Shown here: positions 43,623 to 51,405 of the stretch, in pieces
Numbering within the stretch: position 1 is the stretch's first letter
How the letters are laid out: every line of letters starts with the position of its first letter
DNA from: Nannocystis exedens
Lineage (GTDB): Bacteria > Myxococcota_A > Polyangia > Nannocystales > Nannocystaceae
DNA: 64,000 nt
Direction of reading: 5' to 3'
NCBI RefSeq assembly: GCF_002343915.1
Contig: NZ_NETK01000001.1
Location: 10,812,001 to 10,876,000, forward strand
Notes under the pieces: generated by a model
Databases searched by the model: none
Told to the model about the DNA's origin: nothing
Seen by the model: the letters and a program-made list of their open reading frames with translations, nothing else
Position numbers and translations under genes: made by a program

Positions 43623-44344
43623 AACGGCAGGCGCGCGCCGGGCTGCTGCTTGCGGCGGACGACGTCGAAGTAGACCGAGAGGCCGACGTCCCAGTAGGGG
43701 TTCACCGCGCCGCCCTCGCGGTTGTGGAGGCCGAACAGGCCGCCGCTGGCGAAGATGTCGACGTGACGGGCGATCCGGAACTGCATGCCGCCGTGGAGGG
43801 TGCCGAACAGCGTGGAGGGCAGGCCCTCGGCGGCGGTGGCCTGCAGGCGGCCGCGGGCGTAGAGGGCGAAGAAGCTGAAGTGGTAGCCGGCGCCGCCGCC
43901 GGCGTAGCCGCCGAGCGCGGCGCGCTCGGTCCAGCCGCGGGCGTCGGCGCACGGGTGCTCGGGGCAGAAGAAGCGGCCGCCGGCGCCGCCGCCGACGCCG
44001 AGCTCGCCGTCGAGGGCGCCGTGGAGCTTGCGGTCGCGGTTCGGGGCGTAGGTGAAGCGGCCGCCGAGGTAGCCGAGGGCCCACTGGCGGAACGAGAAGT
44101 CGGCGCCGACCTCGACGCTGGCCCAGTCGCGCACGCCGTAGCCGATGAACGGGCCGCCGCTGCCGGGATAGCCCGGGTGGGCGACGGCGCCCCCGAGCTC
44201 GAGCTGGCCCTGGCGGATCCGGCCGGGCGCTCCGTAGCCGGGGCTGCGCATCGGCGGGCCGTAGGACATGCAGGCCGGGAGCGCGGCGACCAGCACGAGC
44301 AGCCGGCGACACGAACTCGCGGCCCGACGAGGATGCACGCCCAT
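43607..44344 (-). CDS. Outer-membrane lipoprotein, barrel-like
   Basis: 245 residues from ATG 44344 (MGVHPRRAASSCRRLLVLVA), with lipobox AALPAC near residue 25. The mature part alternates aromatic and polar residues in the style of small barrels: GYGVRDWASVEVGADFSFRQ, YLGGRFTYAPNRDRKLHGAL, YHFSFFALYARGRLQAT and YWDVGLSVYFDVVRRKQQ. It ends FRMSF with a terminal Phe. A Cys pair in FFCPEHPCADARG could form a loop disulfide. The reading frame remains open far upstream only as GC-rich shadow. Confidence 0.75.
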   Translation of the reverse strand: MGVHPRRAASSCRRLLVLVAALPACMSYGPPMRSPGYGAPGRIRQGQLELGGAVAHPGYPGSGGPFIGYGVRDWASVEVGADFSFRQWALGYLGGRFTYAPNRDRKLHGALDGELGVGGGAGGRFFCPEHPCADARGWTERAALGGYAGGGAGYHFSFFALYARGRLQATAAEGLPSTLFGTLHGGMQFRIARHVDIFASGGLFGLHNREGGAVNPYWDVGLSVYFDVVRRKQQPGARLPFRMSF

Positions 44345-44349
44345 CGCCG

Positions 44350-44775
44350 CCGAGGATGGCAGGAAGGGTCGACGCGGGCAAGGAGCAGGAGGGGCCGAGC
44401 CGGCGAGGAGAAGGGGGATGCGTGGGCAACGACGGGACGCTCGAAGGCCGTGGAGGCAGGGTCGACGCCGGCAAGGAGCAGGACGGCCGAGCGGGCGAGA
44501 GAGGGGTGTGTGGGCGAAGACGGGACGCCCGGAGGTTGTGGAGGAAGGTCGGTCCTGAAGGAGGACCGCCCGAGGACAGGACGGCGAGCGGGCGAGGAGA
44601 GGGGGGCGTCGGCGAGGACAGGACGCGAGCGGGCGAGGAGAGAGGTGCGCGTCGGCGAGGACCGGCCCCCGGAGCGGGCGAGGAGGAAGGGTTTGCTTGG
44701 ACGGAGGCAGGACCCGCCGAGCGGGCGAGGAGAGAGGGCGCGCGTCGGCGAGGACATGGTTCTCGAGACATGTGT
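44350..44775. repeat. GC-rich degenerate tandem repeats, ending in two CATG cores
   Basis: Two ~98-bp units start at about 44354 and 44452 (GGTCGACGCSGGCAAGGAGC ...). A shorter recurring module GAGCGGGCGAGGAGA with GGCGAGGACAGGACG occurs several times from 44577 to 44750. Array 11 follows, with CATG at 44755 and 44769, 14 nt apart. The region lies between divergent genes. Several frames are open but purely repetitive. Confidence 0.75.
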
Positions 44776-44821
44776 TGCCCGCGCGCTCGCCCGCGCGGGG
44801 CGGACAAGTTATCCTCCCGGC

Positions 44822-46306
44822 ATGACGCGCGCCTGGGCGACGCTGTGGACGAGGAGCCAGGCGGCGGCGGCCGACCGCCACACCATCGTGGATCTCGGGA
44901 CGCCGTCGCCGGTGCTGATGGAGCGGGCGGCGCTGTGCTGCGCCCGCGAGGCGCTGGCGATGCGCGGCGACCTCCCGGTCTGGGCGCTGTGCGGGCCGGG
45001 CAACAACGGCGGCGACGGAGTGGCGGTGGCGCGGATCCTCCACGGGTGGGGGGTGCCGGCGCGGGCGTTCTTGCTGAGCGAACGCCTGAGCCCGGAGCTG
45101 GCCCAGCAGGTGGCCCTGGCGGAGAAGCTGGGGGTGCGGATCGATCGCGGGCTGCCGCCGGGGCAGGAGGAGGCGGTGATCGTCGACGCGATGCTCGGGA
45201 CCGGGGCGGCGCCGCCGCTGCGCCAGCCGTTCGTGGCGGCGGTGGCGTGGGCCAACGCGCACCCGGGGCCGAAGCTGGCGATCGACATCCCGACCGGGAT
45301 CGACGCCGACACGGGCGCCGCGCCGGGGCCGGTGTTCGCGGCCGATCGCACGGTGACGTTCGTCCGCTCGAAGCCGGGGCTGCACGTGACGCCCGGACGC
45401 GCGGCGGCCGGCGAGGTGGTGGTGGCGGACATCGGGATTGTCTCTCAGGACATGTCGAATGAGACATGTCTGATCGACCCGGTCGAGGTGGCGCGCACGA
45501 TCGCGGGGCTGCGGCCGGGTTCGCACAAGGGCGAGCGCGGGCACGTGGGCATCGTCGGCGGGTCGGCGGGGACGCCGGGGGCGGCGGTGCTGGCCGGGGC
45601 GGCGGCGCTGCGGGCCGGGGCGGGCCTGGTGACGATCGCGACCGACGACCGCGAGGTGCAGGCGCAGCTGCTGGCGCACCGGCCCGAATTGATGGTGCAG
45701 CCCCGCGGCGCCGAGCCGGTGCCGGCGGCGAAGGTGCTGGTGGTCGGGCCAGGGCTGGTGCGCGAGGCGGACCGCGCGGGGCTGGCGGCGCTGTGGCTGG
45801 AAGATCGGCGGCCGGCGGTGTGGGACGCGTCGGCGCTGGCCGAGATCGCGGTCCGCTCGCCGATGCCGCGGGTGATCACGCCGCACCCGGCGGAGGCGGC
45901 TCGCTTGCTGTCCGCGAGGACAGGCGAGTCGTGGACCGCGGCGCGGGTGCAGGCCGACCGCCCGCTGGCGGCCCGCTCGCTGGCGACGGTGACGGGCGCG
46001 GTGGTGGTGCTGAAGGGCGAGGGGACGCTGGTGGCCGAGGGCGCGCGCCTGGGCGTGTGCGTGAGCGGCGGGCCGGCGCTGGCGACCGCGGGCAGCGGCG
46101 ACTGCCTGGCGGGGGTGATCGCGGCGCTGCTCGGGCGCGGGCTGTCGCCGTGGGCGGCGGCGACGGCCGGGGTGCATGTCCACGGGGTGGCGGGCGAACG
46201 GCTGGTGGTCGGCGCGGTGGCGCTGGACATCGCCGACGCGATCGCGGCGGTGCTGGCGGCGCCCGAGGAGACGCACCCGCGGTTCCCGCGGCGCGTGCTC
46301 GGCTGA
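44822..46306 (+). CDS. nnr: Bifunctional NAD(P)H-hydrate epimerase / ADP-dependent dehydratase
   Basis: 494 residues from ATG 44822. Residues 1-205 are the epimerase (YjeF_N): LMERAALCCAREAL, LCGPGNNGGDGVAVARILHG, VDAMLGTGAAPPLRQPF and AIDIPTGIDADTG. Residues 225-494 are the dehydratase (YjeF_C/NnrD): SHKGERGHVGIVGGSAGTPG, VITPHPAEAARLLSA, TGAVVVLKGEGTLVAEG and ATAGSGDCLAGVIAALL. The protein repairs hydrated NAD(P)H. The linker between the domains, DIGIVSQDMSNETCLID, is encoded by three phased CATG-type cores. Confidence 0.95.
   Translation: MTRAWATLWTRSQAAAADRHTIVDLGTPSPVLMERAALCCAREALAMRGDLPVWALCGPGNNGGDGVAVARILHGWGVPARAFLLSERLSPELAQQVALAEKLGVRIDRGLPPGQEEAVIVDAMLGTGAAPPLRQPFVAAVAWANAHPGPKLAIDIPTGIDADTGAAPGPVFAADRTVTFVRSKPGLHVTPGRAAAGEVVVADIGIVSQDMSNETCLIDPVEVARTIAGLRPGSHKGERGHVGIVGGSAGTPGAAVLAGAAALRAGAGLVTIATDDREVQAQLLAHRPELMVQPRGAEPVPAAKVLVVGPGLVREADRAGLAALWLEDRRPAVWDASALAEIAVRSPMPRVITPHPAEAARLLSARTGESWTAARVQADRPLAARSLATVTGAVVVLKGEGTLVAEGARLGVCVSGGPALATAGSGDCLAGVIAALLGRGLSPWAAATAGVHVHGVAGERLVVGAVALDIADAIAAVLAAPEETHPRFPRRVLG
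45435..45470 (+). repeat. Phased cores in the Nnr interdomain linker
   Basis: ATTG at 45437, CATG at 45451 and CATG at 45465 are exactly 14 nt apart; three units span 42 nt and keep the frame. They fall exactly at the junction of the epimerase and dehydratase domains. Confidence 0.75.
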
Positions 46307-46707
46307 TCGCGAGTTCGGGGCTGCGAACGCACGGCTGCCACCGAAGCAGTGGGGGCCGTTCGGAGGGCATCGTGTGGCCGAGGCCGGCAGGTCCAGGGCG
46401 CGGCGTTCGGGGGTCGTTGCGTTCATCGGTGACTCGCGGGTCGGGCGACGGCGCCGAGGTCGTGGCGACGCCGACCGAGAGGCGCGGAGGGGACCGGGGT
46501 GTTGCTGCGGGCATGGGTGACTCGTGGGCGAGGTCGCCGGGTCGACGAGCGGTCGAGGGAGCCGAGGTCGCCGCGCCGCTCGTCGCGCGGAGGTCCGGGG
46601 CGATGCGCGGCCGGGTGTTCAAGGGGCGGGACCTGTGGCACCTTTCCGGCGTGCAGCAGCGAACGCGCGCGCGGGAACCGAGTCGCCGAGGGCGTTGTCC
46701 CGTGGCC
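46307..46707. other. Gene-free gap with degenerate 88-bp repeat
   Basis: GTGACTCGYGGG occurs at 46429 and 46517, with GCCGAGGTCG further on in each copy, suggesting an old tandem duplication. The promoter of the downstream operon should lie near its right end, but none was clear. Confidence 0.5.
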
Positions 46708-47913
46708 ATGCGAACAGTTTCGGCGTGGTGGTGCGCGGCGGTGCTCCTGGGACTCACGGCTTGCGGGGAGGGGCAGCCGCCGGCACCTCCGCCGAAGCCG
46801 CGGGCGGAGGCGAAGGCCGCCCCGGAGGCGAAGGCCGGGCCGACCGACGAGTCGCGCGCCGAGCTGTACTTGCAGGCGAAGGAGCGGCTGGCGGCGCTGC
46901 TGCCCGAGGACAAGGACGGGCCCCGGCGGATCGTCGGCGAGCTCGGGCCCGGGCTGCGCGAGATCGCCGACAACGCCGGCGACGCGCCGCTGCGGGCCAA
47001 CGCGAGCCTGCTGCTGGGGACGCTGCACGAGCGCGCGGGCGACCGGCGGACGGCGATCTCGTTCTACCGCCAGACGCTGGCGCTGCTGCCGAACGAGATC
47101 GAGCCGCGACGGGTGCTGGCGCTGGCGCTGGCGGCCGACGGGCAATTCGAGGCGGCGATCCCCGAGCAGGAGGCGGTCGTGAAGGACGACCCCGACGACC
47201 TCGAGGCGTGGCTGCTGCTCGGCGAGGTCAACGTCAAGGCGGGCCGCGCCGAGGGCGCGACGGAGGCCTACGCGGCCTACGAGATGCGGCGCCGCGGGCT
47301 CATCGACGGGCTGACGCTGCAGAACAAGGACGGCACCTACGTGATGCCGGTCGACCAGCGGGCCGCGTGCGCGCGGGCGCTGATCCCGGCCCGCGACAAC
47401 GGGACGGCGCTGGCGCTGCTCTACGCGCTGCAGCGCGAGCCGGACCCGGTCGTGCGCCAGGCGCTGGCGGAGGCGATGGGGAGCCAGCGGCTGGCCGGCT
47501 ACAAGGCGGCGCTGACCGACGCCGCGGCCAAGGAGGCCCACCCGGAGGCCAAGGCGGCGATGCTGTGGGCGGTCCAGGAGATCGAGCGCGACCCGCTCGA
47601 GTCGCGGCCCGGGCCGGCGCCGGTCGAGGGGGCGCCGGCGGGGGACGGGGCTCCAGGGGCAGGTGCGAAGGGACAGGACGCGAAGGACATTGCCCAGGGA
47701 GCAGGTGCGAAGGGACAGGACCTGAAGGACAGGGCCGAGGAGACAGGTGCGGCGGGCGCGGGCACGCCGGGCGCGGGTGCCGGGGCCGGGTCGGCAGGGG
47801 CCGGGGCGAGCCAGGGCACGCCGGGGGGCGCAGGCGCTCCCGGGGCGAGCGACGGGAAGCCGGCCGGGGCGAAGGCCGAGCAGGGCGCAGGGGCGCCGGC
47901 GACGAAGCGATGA
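46708..47913 (+). CDS. TPR lipoprotein, first gene of a Gld-like operon
   Basis: 401 residues from ATG 46708, with lipobox VLLGLTAC. Residues 100-200 are tetratricopeptide-like helices (NASLLLGTLHERAGDRRTAI, RRVLALALAADGQFEAAIPE, AWLLLGEVNVKAGRAEGATE). A second helical region has a HEAT-like stretch (VRQALAEAMGSQRLAGYKAA). The C-terminal 80 residues are low-complexity Gly/Ala, with a 14-residue repeat that comes directly from seven phased CAGG cores. It overlaps the next gene by the bases ATGA, so translation is coupled. It probably supports an envelope machine built by the following genes. Confidence 0.8.
   Translation: MRTVSAWWCAAVLLGLTACGEGQPPAPPPKPRAEAKAAPEAKAGPTDESRAELYLQAKERLAALLPEDKDGPRRIVGELGPGLREIADNAGDAPLRANASLLLGTLHERAGDRRTAISFYRQTLALLPNEIEPRRVLALALAADGQFEAAIPEQEAVVKDDPDDLEAWLLLGEVNVKAGRAEGATEAYAAYEMRRRGLIDGLTLQNKDGTYVMPVDQRAACARALIPARDNGTALALLYALQREPDPVVRQALAEAMGSQRLAGYKAALTDAAAKEAHPEAKAAMLWAVQEIERDPLESRPGPAPVEGAPAGDGAPGAGAKGQDAKDIAQGAGAKGQDLKDRAEETGAAGAGTPGAGAGAGSAGAGASQGTPGGAGAPGASDGKPAGAKAEQGAGAPATKR
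47658..47750 (+). repeat. Seven phased CAGG cores in the TPR gene
   Basis: Cores at 47660, 47674, 47688, 47702, 47716, 47730 and 47744 are exactly 14 nt apart. Because 3 x 14 nt is 14 codons, the protein shows two copies of a 14-residue unit, GAGAKGQDAKDIAQ and GAGAKGQDLKDRAE. Confidence 0.92.
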
Positions 47914-48899
47914 CCCGCGCGCCGGCGTCGCTCGCGGTCGACCACCTGTCGCACCGCTACCCGGGGGCGCCCGCGCCGGCGCTGCGCGACGTGTCGTTCC
48001 GCGTGGCGCCGGGCCAGCGCGTCGGGCTGTTGGGCCCGAACGGGGCCGGGAAGTCGACGCTGATGCGGATCGTGTGCGGGTTCTTGCCGGTGCAGGCGGG
48101 CCCGGACACGAAGGTGGCGGTGGCGGGGCTCGACGCGTCGTCGCAGTCGCTGCAGGTGCGCGAGCAGGTCGGTTACCTGCCCGAGCAGGTGCCGCTGTAC
48201 GTCGAGCTGCGGGTGCGCGAACACCTGGACTTCCGGGCGGCGATCAAGCGGGTGCCCCGGCGCGCGCGGCCGGCGGAGATCCGCCGGGTCGCGGAGCAGA
48301 CGGGCCTCGGCGAGATGCTCGAGCGGCCGATCGGGCACCTGTCTCGCGGCTATCGCCAGCGGGTCGGGATCGCCGACGCGCTGCTCGGCGCGCCGCCGCT
48401 GGTGGTGCTCGACGAGCCGACGGTCGGCCTCGATCCGAACCAGGTGCTCGAGATCCGGGCGATGCTCAAGTCGCTCGGCGGCGGCCAGACGCTGATCTTC
48501 TCGTCGCACATCCTGGCGGAGGTCGAGGCGCTGTGCGACCGCGTGATCGTGCTGGCCGAGGGCCGCTGCGTGGCCGACGAGTCGGTGGCCGAGGCGCTGC
48601 GCGCCAGCGAGGTCCTGGCGCGCTGGGACGGGCCGCCCGAACGCGCGGCGGAGGTGCTGCGGCTGGCGGGCGCCCAGGGGCCGCAGGTCGAGGGCCCGGT
48701 GGCCGACCCCGCGGGCTCGCGGGCGCGGGTCCGCTGCGCCGACGCGCGCGAGGCGGAGGCGCTGGCCGCCGCGCTCGGGCGCGCGAGCCTGCAGGCCGGG
48801 GTGCCGCCGGTGCAGCTCGAGGTCGGCCGCCGCAGCCTCGAGGAGCGGTTCTACCGCCTGACGAGCGGCGAGGCGGACGCCGGGCGAGGTGCGCCGTGA
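47910..48899 (+). CDS. ABC transporter ATPase, GldA-like
   Basis: 329 residues from ATG 47910, sharing ATGA with the previous stop. Canonical ABC motifs: Walker A LLGPNGAGKST (residues 38-48), Q-loop region VGYLPEQVPLY, signature HLSRGYRQRVGIADAL, Walker B PPLVVLDEPTVGLDPNQ and H-loop FSSHILAEVEALC. The LPEQVPLY segment and the gene order with GldF/GldG-like products point to the GldA subgroup used in gliding, secretion or exopolysaccharide export. The C-terminal 100 residues are divergent from GldA. Confidence 0.9.
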   Translation: MTRAPASLAVDHLSHRYPGAPAPALRDVSFRVAPGQRVGLLGPNGAGKSTLMRIVCGFLPVQAGPDTKVAVAGLDASSQSLQVREQVGYLPEQVPLYVELRVREHLDFRAAIKRVPRRARPAEIRRVAEQTGLGEMLERPIGHLSRGYRQRVGIADALLGAPPLVVLDEPTVGLDPNQVLEIRAMLKSLGGGQTLIFSSHILAEVEALCDRVIVLAEGRCVADESVAEALRASEVLARWDGPPERAAEVLRLAGAQGPQVEGPVADPAGSRARVRCADAREAEALAAALGRASLQAGVPPVQLEVGRRSLEERFYRLTSGEADAGRGAP

Positions 48900-48949
48900 G
48901 GCGGGGGGCGCCGAGAGGCCGGGGCGCGGCGTGTGCTGGCCTTCGGGAC

Positions 48950-49069
48950 ATGTCCGGAAGGCCAGCCCCGGGCTCCGGGCGGACGAGCCGGTGGAAGTTC
49001 CGCGGGCGGCGGGGCGAGGCCCTTCTCGCCAACCTTCGGGACATGTCCGAAAGGCGGGGTGAGCCGTGA
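48950..49069 (+). CDS. Possible 39-residue coupled ORF between the ATPase and permease
   Basis: ATG at 48950 lies inside a CTTCGGGACATGTCCGG core; the frame reads MSGRPAPGSGRTSRWKFRGR and ends MSERRGEP. Its TGA overlaps the GTG start of the next gene. CCTTCGGGACATGTCCG recurs 93 bp later near 49033, so this stretch is a duplicated gene boundary. Whether it is translated is unknown; a non-coding duplicate is equally likely. Confidence 0.35.
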   Translation: MSGRPAPGSGRTSRWKFRGRRGEALLANLRDMSERRGEP

Positions 49070-51282
49070 GCGCGCTCGGCTGGTGGGTGCGCGGGGCGTG
49101 GCACGTGGCCCGCAAGGAGCTGCTGTCGCTGTTCGTGACGCCGCTGGCGTACCTGGTGGCGACGCTGTTCCTGCTCAACCAGGGCTACAACTTCGCGCTG
49201 CTGCTGCGCGTGCTCAACGACCCGCTGGCGGCGCCCGGGCCGGTGATGCAGTTCTACTTCGGCGGCAGCTTCTTCTTGTTCTGGCTGCCGGTGATCTTCA
49301 TCTGCGCGGCGCTGAGCATGCGGCTCGTGGCCGAGGAGCGGCGGCTCGGGACGCTCGAGGCGCTGCTGACGGCGCCGCTGTCGCCGGGGCAGCTGGTGGC
49401 CGGCAAGTACGTCGGGGCGTACGTGTTCTACGCGGCGCTGTGGCTGCCGACGGCGTCGTTCTACGTGCTGCTGATGGGCGCGGGGGCGCGGCCGGAGGTG
49501 GGGCCGGTGCTGGCCGGGTACCTCGGGGTCGGGCTGGTCGGCGCGAGCTTCCTGGCCGTGGGGCTGCTGGCCAGCGCGATCGCCCGCAGCCAGCTGGCGG
49601 CGGCGGTGATGACGTTCGTGGTCTGCACGATCGCGGTGATGAGCGGCTTGCTCGAAGGACAGGTGCAGTCCGAGGCGGCGAGCCGGGCGATCCAGGCGAC
49701 CAGCCTGCTGACGATGATGCAGGAGCTGGCGCAGGGGATCGTCGACCCGCGCTGGGTGTACCTGCACCTGGCGGTGACGGCGTCGCTGCTGCTGGCGGCG
49801 GTGGTGGTGGTGAGCCCGCGGCGGCGCTTCGAGCACGGGCTGCAGGTCGCGCTGGCCGCGTTCACGCTGGCGAACGCGGCGGTGCTGGCGAGCCGGCACG
49901 CGGAGCGCGGCGACTGGACGGGGGGGCACGTGTACTCGCTCAGCGAGCGCGCGCGCGAGGTGCTGGCCGGGCTGTCGGCGGCGGTCGAGGTGACGGTGAT
50001 CGTGCCGACGACGATCGGCGGCGGCCGGCCGAACCCGCTGCAGGCCGAGCTGCGCGAGGTGCTGGCCCGCATGACGGCGGCGGCGCCCGAGCGGCTGCGG
50101 GTGCGCTTCGTCGACCCCGACCGCGATCACCAGGAGGCGAGCGCGGCGATCGGCGACTACGCGCTGACCGGCCGCGAGCTGGCCGACGGGGTGGTGCTGA
50201 TCCGCTCGGGGCAAGGAGCCGGGCTGCGCAAGGCGCATCTGCTGCCCACCGACCTGGTGTCCTTTGCGACAGGTCCCGACGTACAGGTGACGGGGCCGCG
50301 GGTGAAGGAGTTCCGCGGCGAGGAGGCGCTGCTCGGCAAGTTCCTGGCGGTGACGGACGCGCGCCGCGTGGTGGTGTGCGCGACGCAGGGGCACGGGGAG
50401 CCGGCCCTCGACAGCCTCGAGCCTTACAGCGGCTACGCGCACCTGCGCGACCTGCTGACCGACGCGGGGCTGACGGTGCGGATCGCCGACCTGTCGGGGC
50501 CGGAGGGGCTGTCGGGCTGCGACGTGCTGCTGGTCGGGGGGCCGCAGGGGCCGCTGCCGCCGGAGCACGTGAAGGAGGTCGAGCGCTTCGTCGGCGGCGG
50601 CGGCGACGTGCTGCTGCTGGCCGGGGCGGTGATCCTGCGCGGGAGCAGCGGGCTGGCGCCGAACGGGCTCGAGGAGCTGACGGCGCAGCGGGGGATCCGG
50701 TTCGGCGAGCGGGTGGTGGTCGATCCGTCGCCGATGGCCGGGGCGACGCCGTTCCTGGCGTTCACGCTGCAGGAGGGGTGGGGCGACCACCCGGCGACGG
50801 CGCGGCTGGTCGGGCAGCCGATCTCGCTGCTGCAAGTGCGCGAGCTGACGGTGGAGCCGCCGGCGACGACGCTGATCCAGACGAGCGAGCGCGGCTGGGC
50901 CGAGGCCGACATCCTGGCGTTCACCCGCGGCGAGGCGCCTCGCTTCGACCCGGCGAGCGACCGCGAGGGGCCGGTGCCCGTGGCGGCGGCGGCGGAGCTC
51001 GGCGGGTCGCGCATGATCGTGGTCGGCTCGGCCGACTTCGCCCTCAACGCGCTGCTCCGCGAAGACGTGGTCTACGACCGCGGGCGCGACTTCCTGCTCA
51101 ACGCGGTCGGCTGGCTCAGCGAGCGCGACGCGCTGCTCGGGCTGCGGCCGCGCCCGCGCGAGCACGTCAAGCTGGTGCTGCAGGAGGACCAACTGGCGCA
51201 GATGGTGTGGATGTGCCTGGTCGGCCTGCCCGGCTTCGGGGCGGCGCTCGGGCTGTGGGTGCTGTGGAGGCGGCGCGTATGA
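49066..51282 (+). CDS. GldF-GldG fusion: ABC-2 permease joined to a Gld extracytoplasmic domain
   Basis: 738 residues from GTG 49066. Residues 1-270 are an ABC-2 type permease with six helices (KELLSLFVTPLAYLVATLFL, EERRLGTLEALLTAPLSPGQ, PRWVYLHLAVTASLLLAAVV). The remainder matches GldG/DUF7088-type proteins: HVYSLSERAREVLAGLSAAV, LRVRFVDPDRDHQEAS, VVVCATQGHGEPAL and GSARF-like GSADFALNALLRED. A C-terminal membrane helix ends WVLWRRRV. In flavobacteria GldF and GldG are separate. The permease half works with the ATPase. The stop shares ATGA with the short ORF that follows. Confidence 0.88.
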   Translation: MSALGWWVRGAWHVARKELLSLFVTPLAYLVATLFLLNQGYNFALLLRVLNDPLAAPGPVMQFYFGGSFFLFWLPVIFICAALSMRLVAEERRLGTLEALLTAPLSPGQLVAGKYVGAYVFYAALWLPTASFYVLLMGAGARPEVGPVLAGYLGVGLVGASFLAVGLLASAIARSQLAAAVMTFVVCTIAVMSGLLEGQVQSEAASRAIQATSLLTMMQELAQGIVDPRWVYLHLAVTASLLLAAVVVVSPRRRFEHGLQVALAAFTLANAAVLASRHAERGDWTGGHVYSLSERAREVLAGLSAAVEVTVIVPTTIGGGRPNPLQAELREVLARMTAAAPERLRVRFVDPDRDHQEASAAIGDYALTGRELADGVVLIRSGQGAGLRKAHLLPTDLVSFATGPDVQVTGPRVKEFRGEEALLGKFLAVTDARRVVVCATQGHGEPALDSLEPYSGYAHLRDLLTDAGLTVRIADLSGPEGLSGCDVLLVGGPQGPLPPEHVKEVERFVGGGGDVLLLAGAVILRGSSGLAPNGLEELTAQRGIRFGERVVVDPSPMAGATPFLAFTLQEGWGDHPATARLVGQPISLLQVRELTVEPPATTLIQTSERGWAEADILAFTRGEAPRFDPASDREGPVPVAAAAELGGSRMIVVGSADFALNALLREDVVYDRGRDFLLNAVGWLSERDALLGLRPRPREHVKLVLQEDQLAQMVWMCLVGLPGFGAALGLWVLWRRRV

Positions 51283-51365
51283 AAGGACATGTTCTGAAAG
51301 GCATGTTCTCTCGGACGGCTTCGTGGGGGCCGGCGACGCTTGGGCCGTGGGGGCGGCGAGTATGA
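51279..51365 (+). CDS. 28-residue ORF made by duplication of a gene start
   Basis: ATG 51279 overlaps the GldFG stop (ATGA) and the TGA at 51363-51365 overlaps the next gene's ATG (ATGA again). It encodes MKGHVLKGMFSRTAS and a tail ending WGRRV; the next protein begins MKGHVVRDMFSRAAS. The two ATGs are 83 bp apart and the first 46 bases are nearly identical. The arrangement could relay translating ribosomes between GldFG and the DUF4340 protein. A translated product was not shown. Confidence 0.45.
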   Translation: MKGHVLKGMFSRTASWGPATLGPWGRRV

Positions 51366-51405
51366 AAGGACATGTTGTGCGGGACATGTTCTCTCGGGCA
51401 GCCTC
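51279..51405 (+). repeat. 83-bp tandem duplication carrying CATG cores
   Basis: Two copies begin at 51279 and 51362. Cores at 51288, 51302 and 51316 and again at 51371, 51385 and 51399 are all 14 nt apart within a copy. The copied segment spans the end of one gene and the start of the next. Confidence 0.88.
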
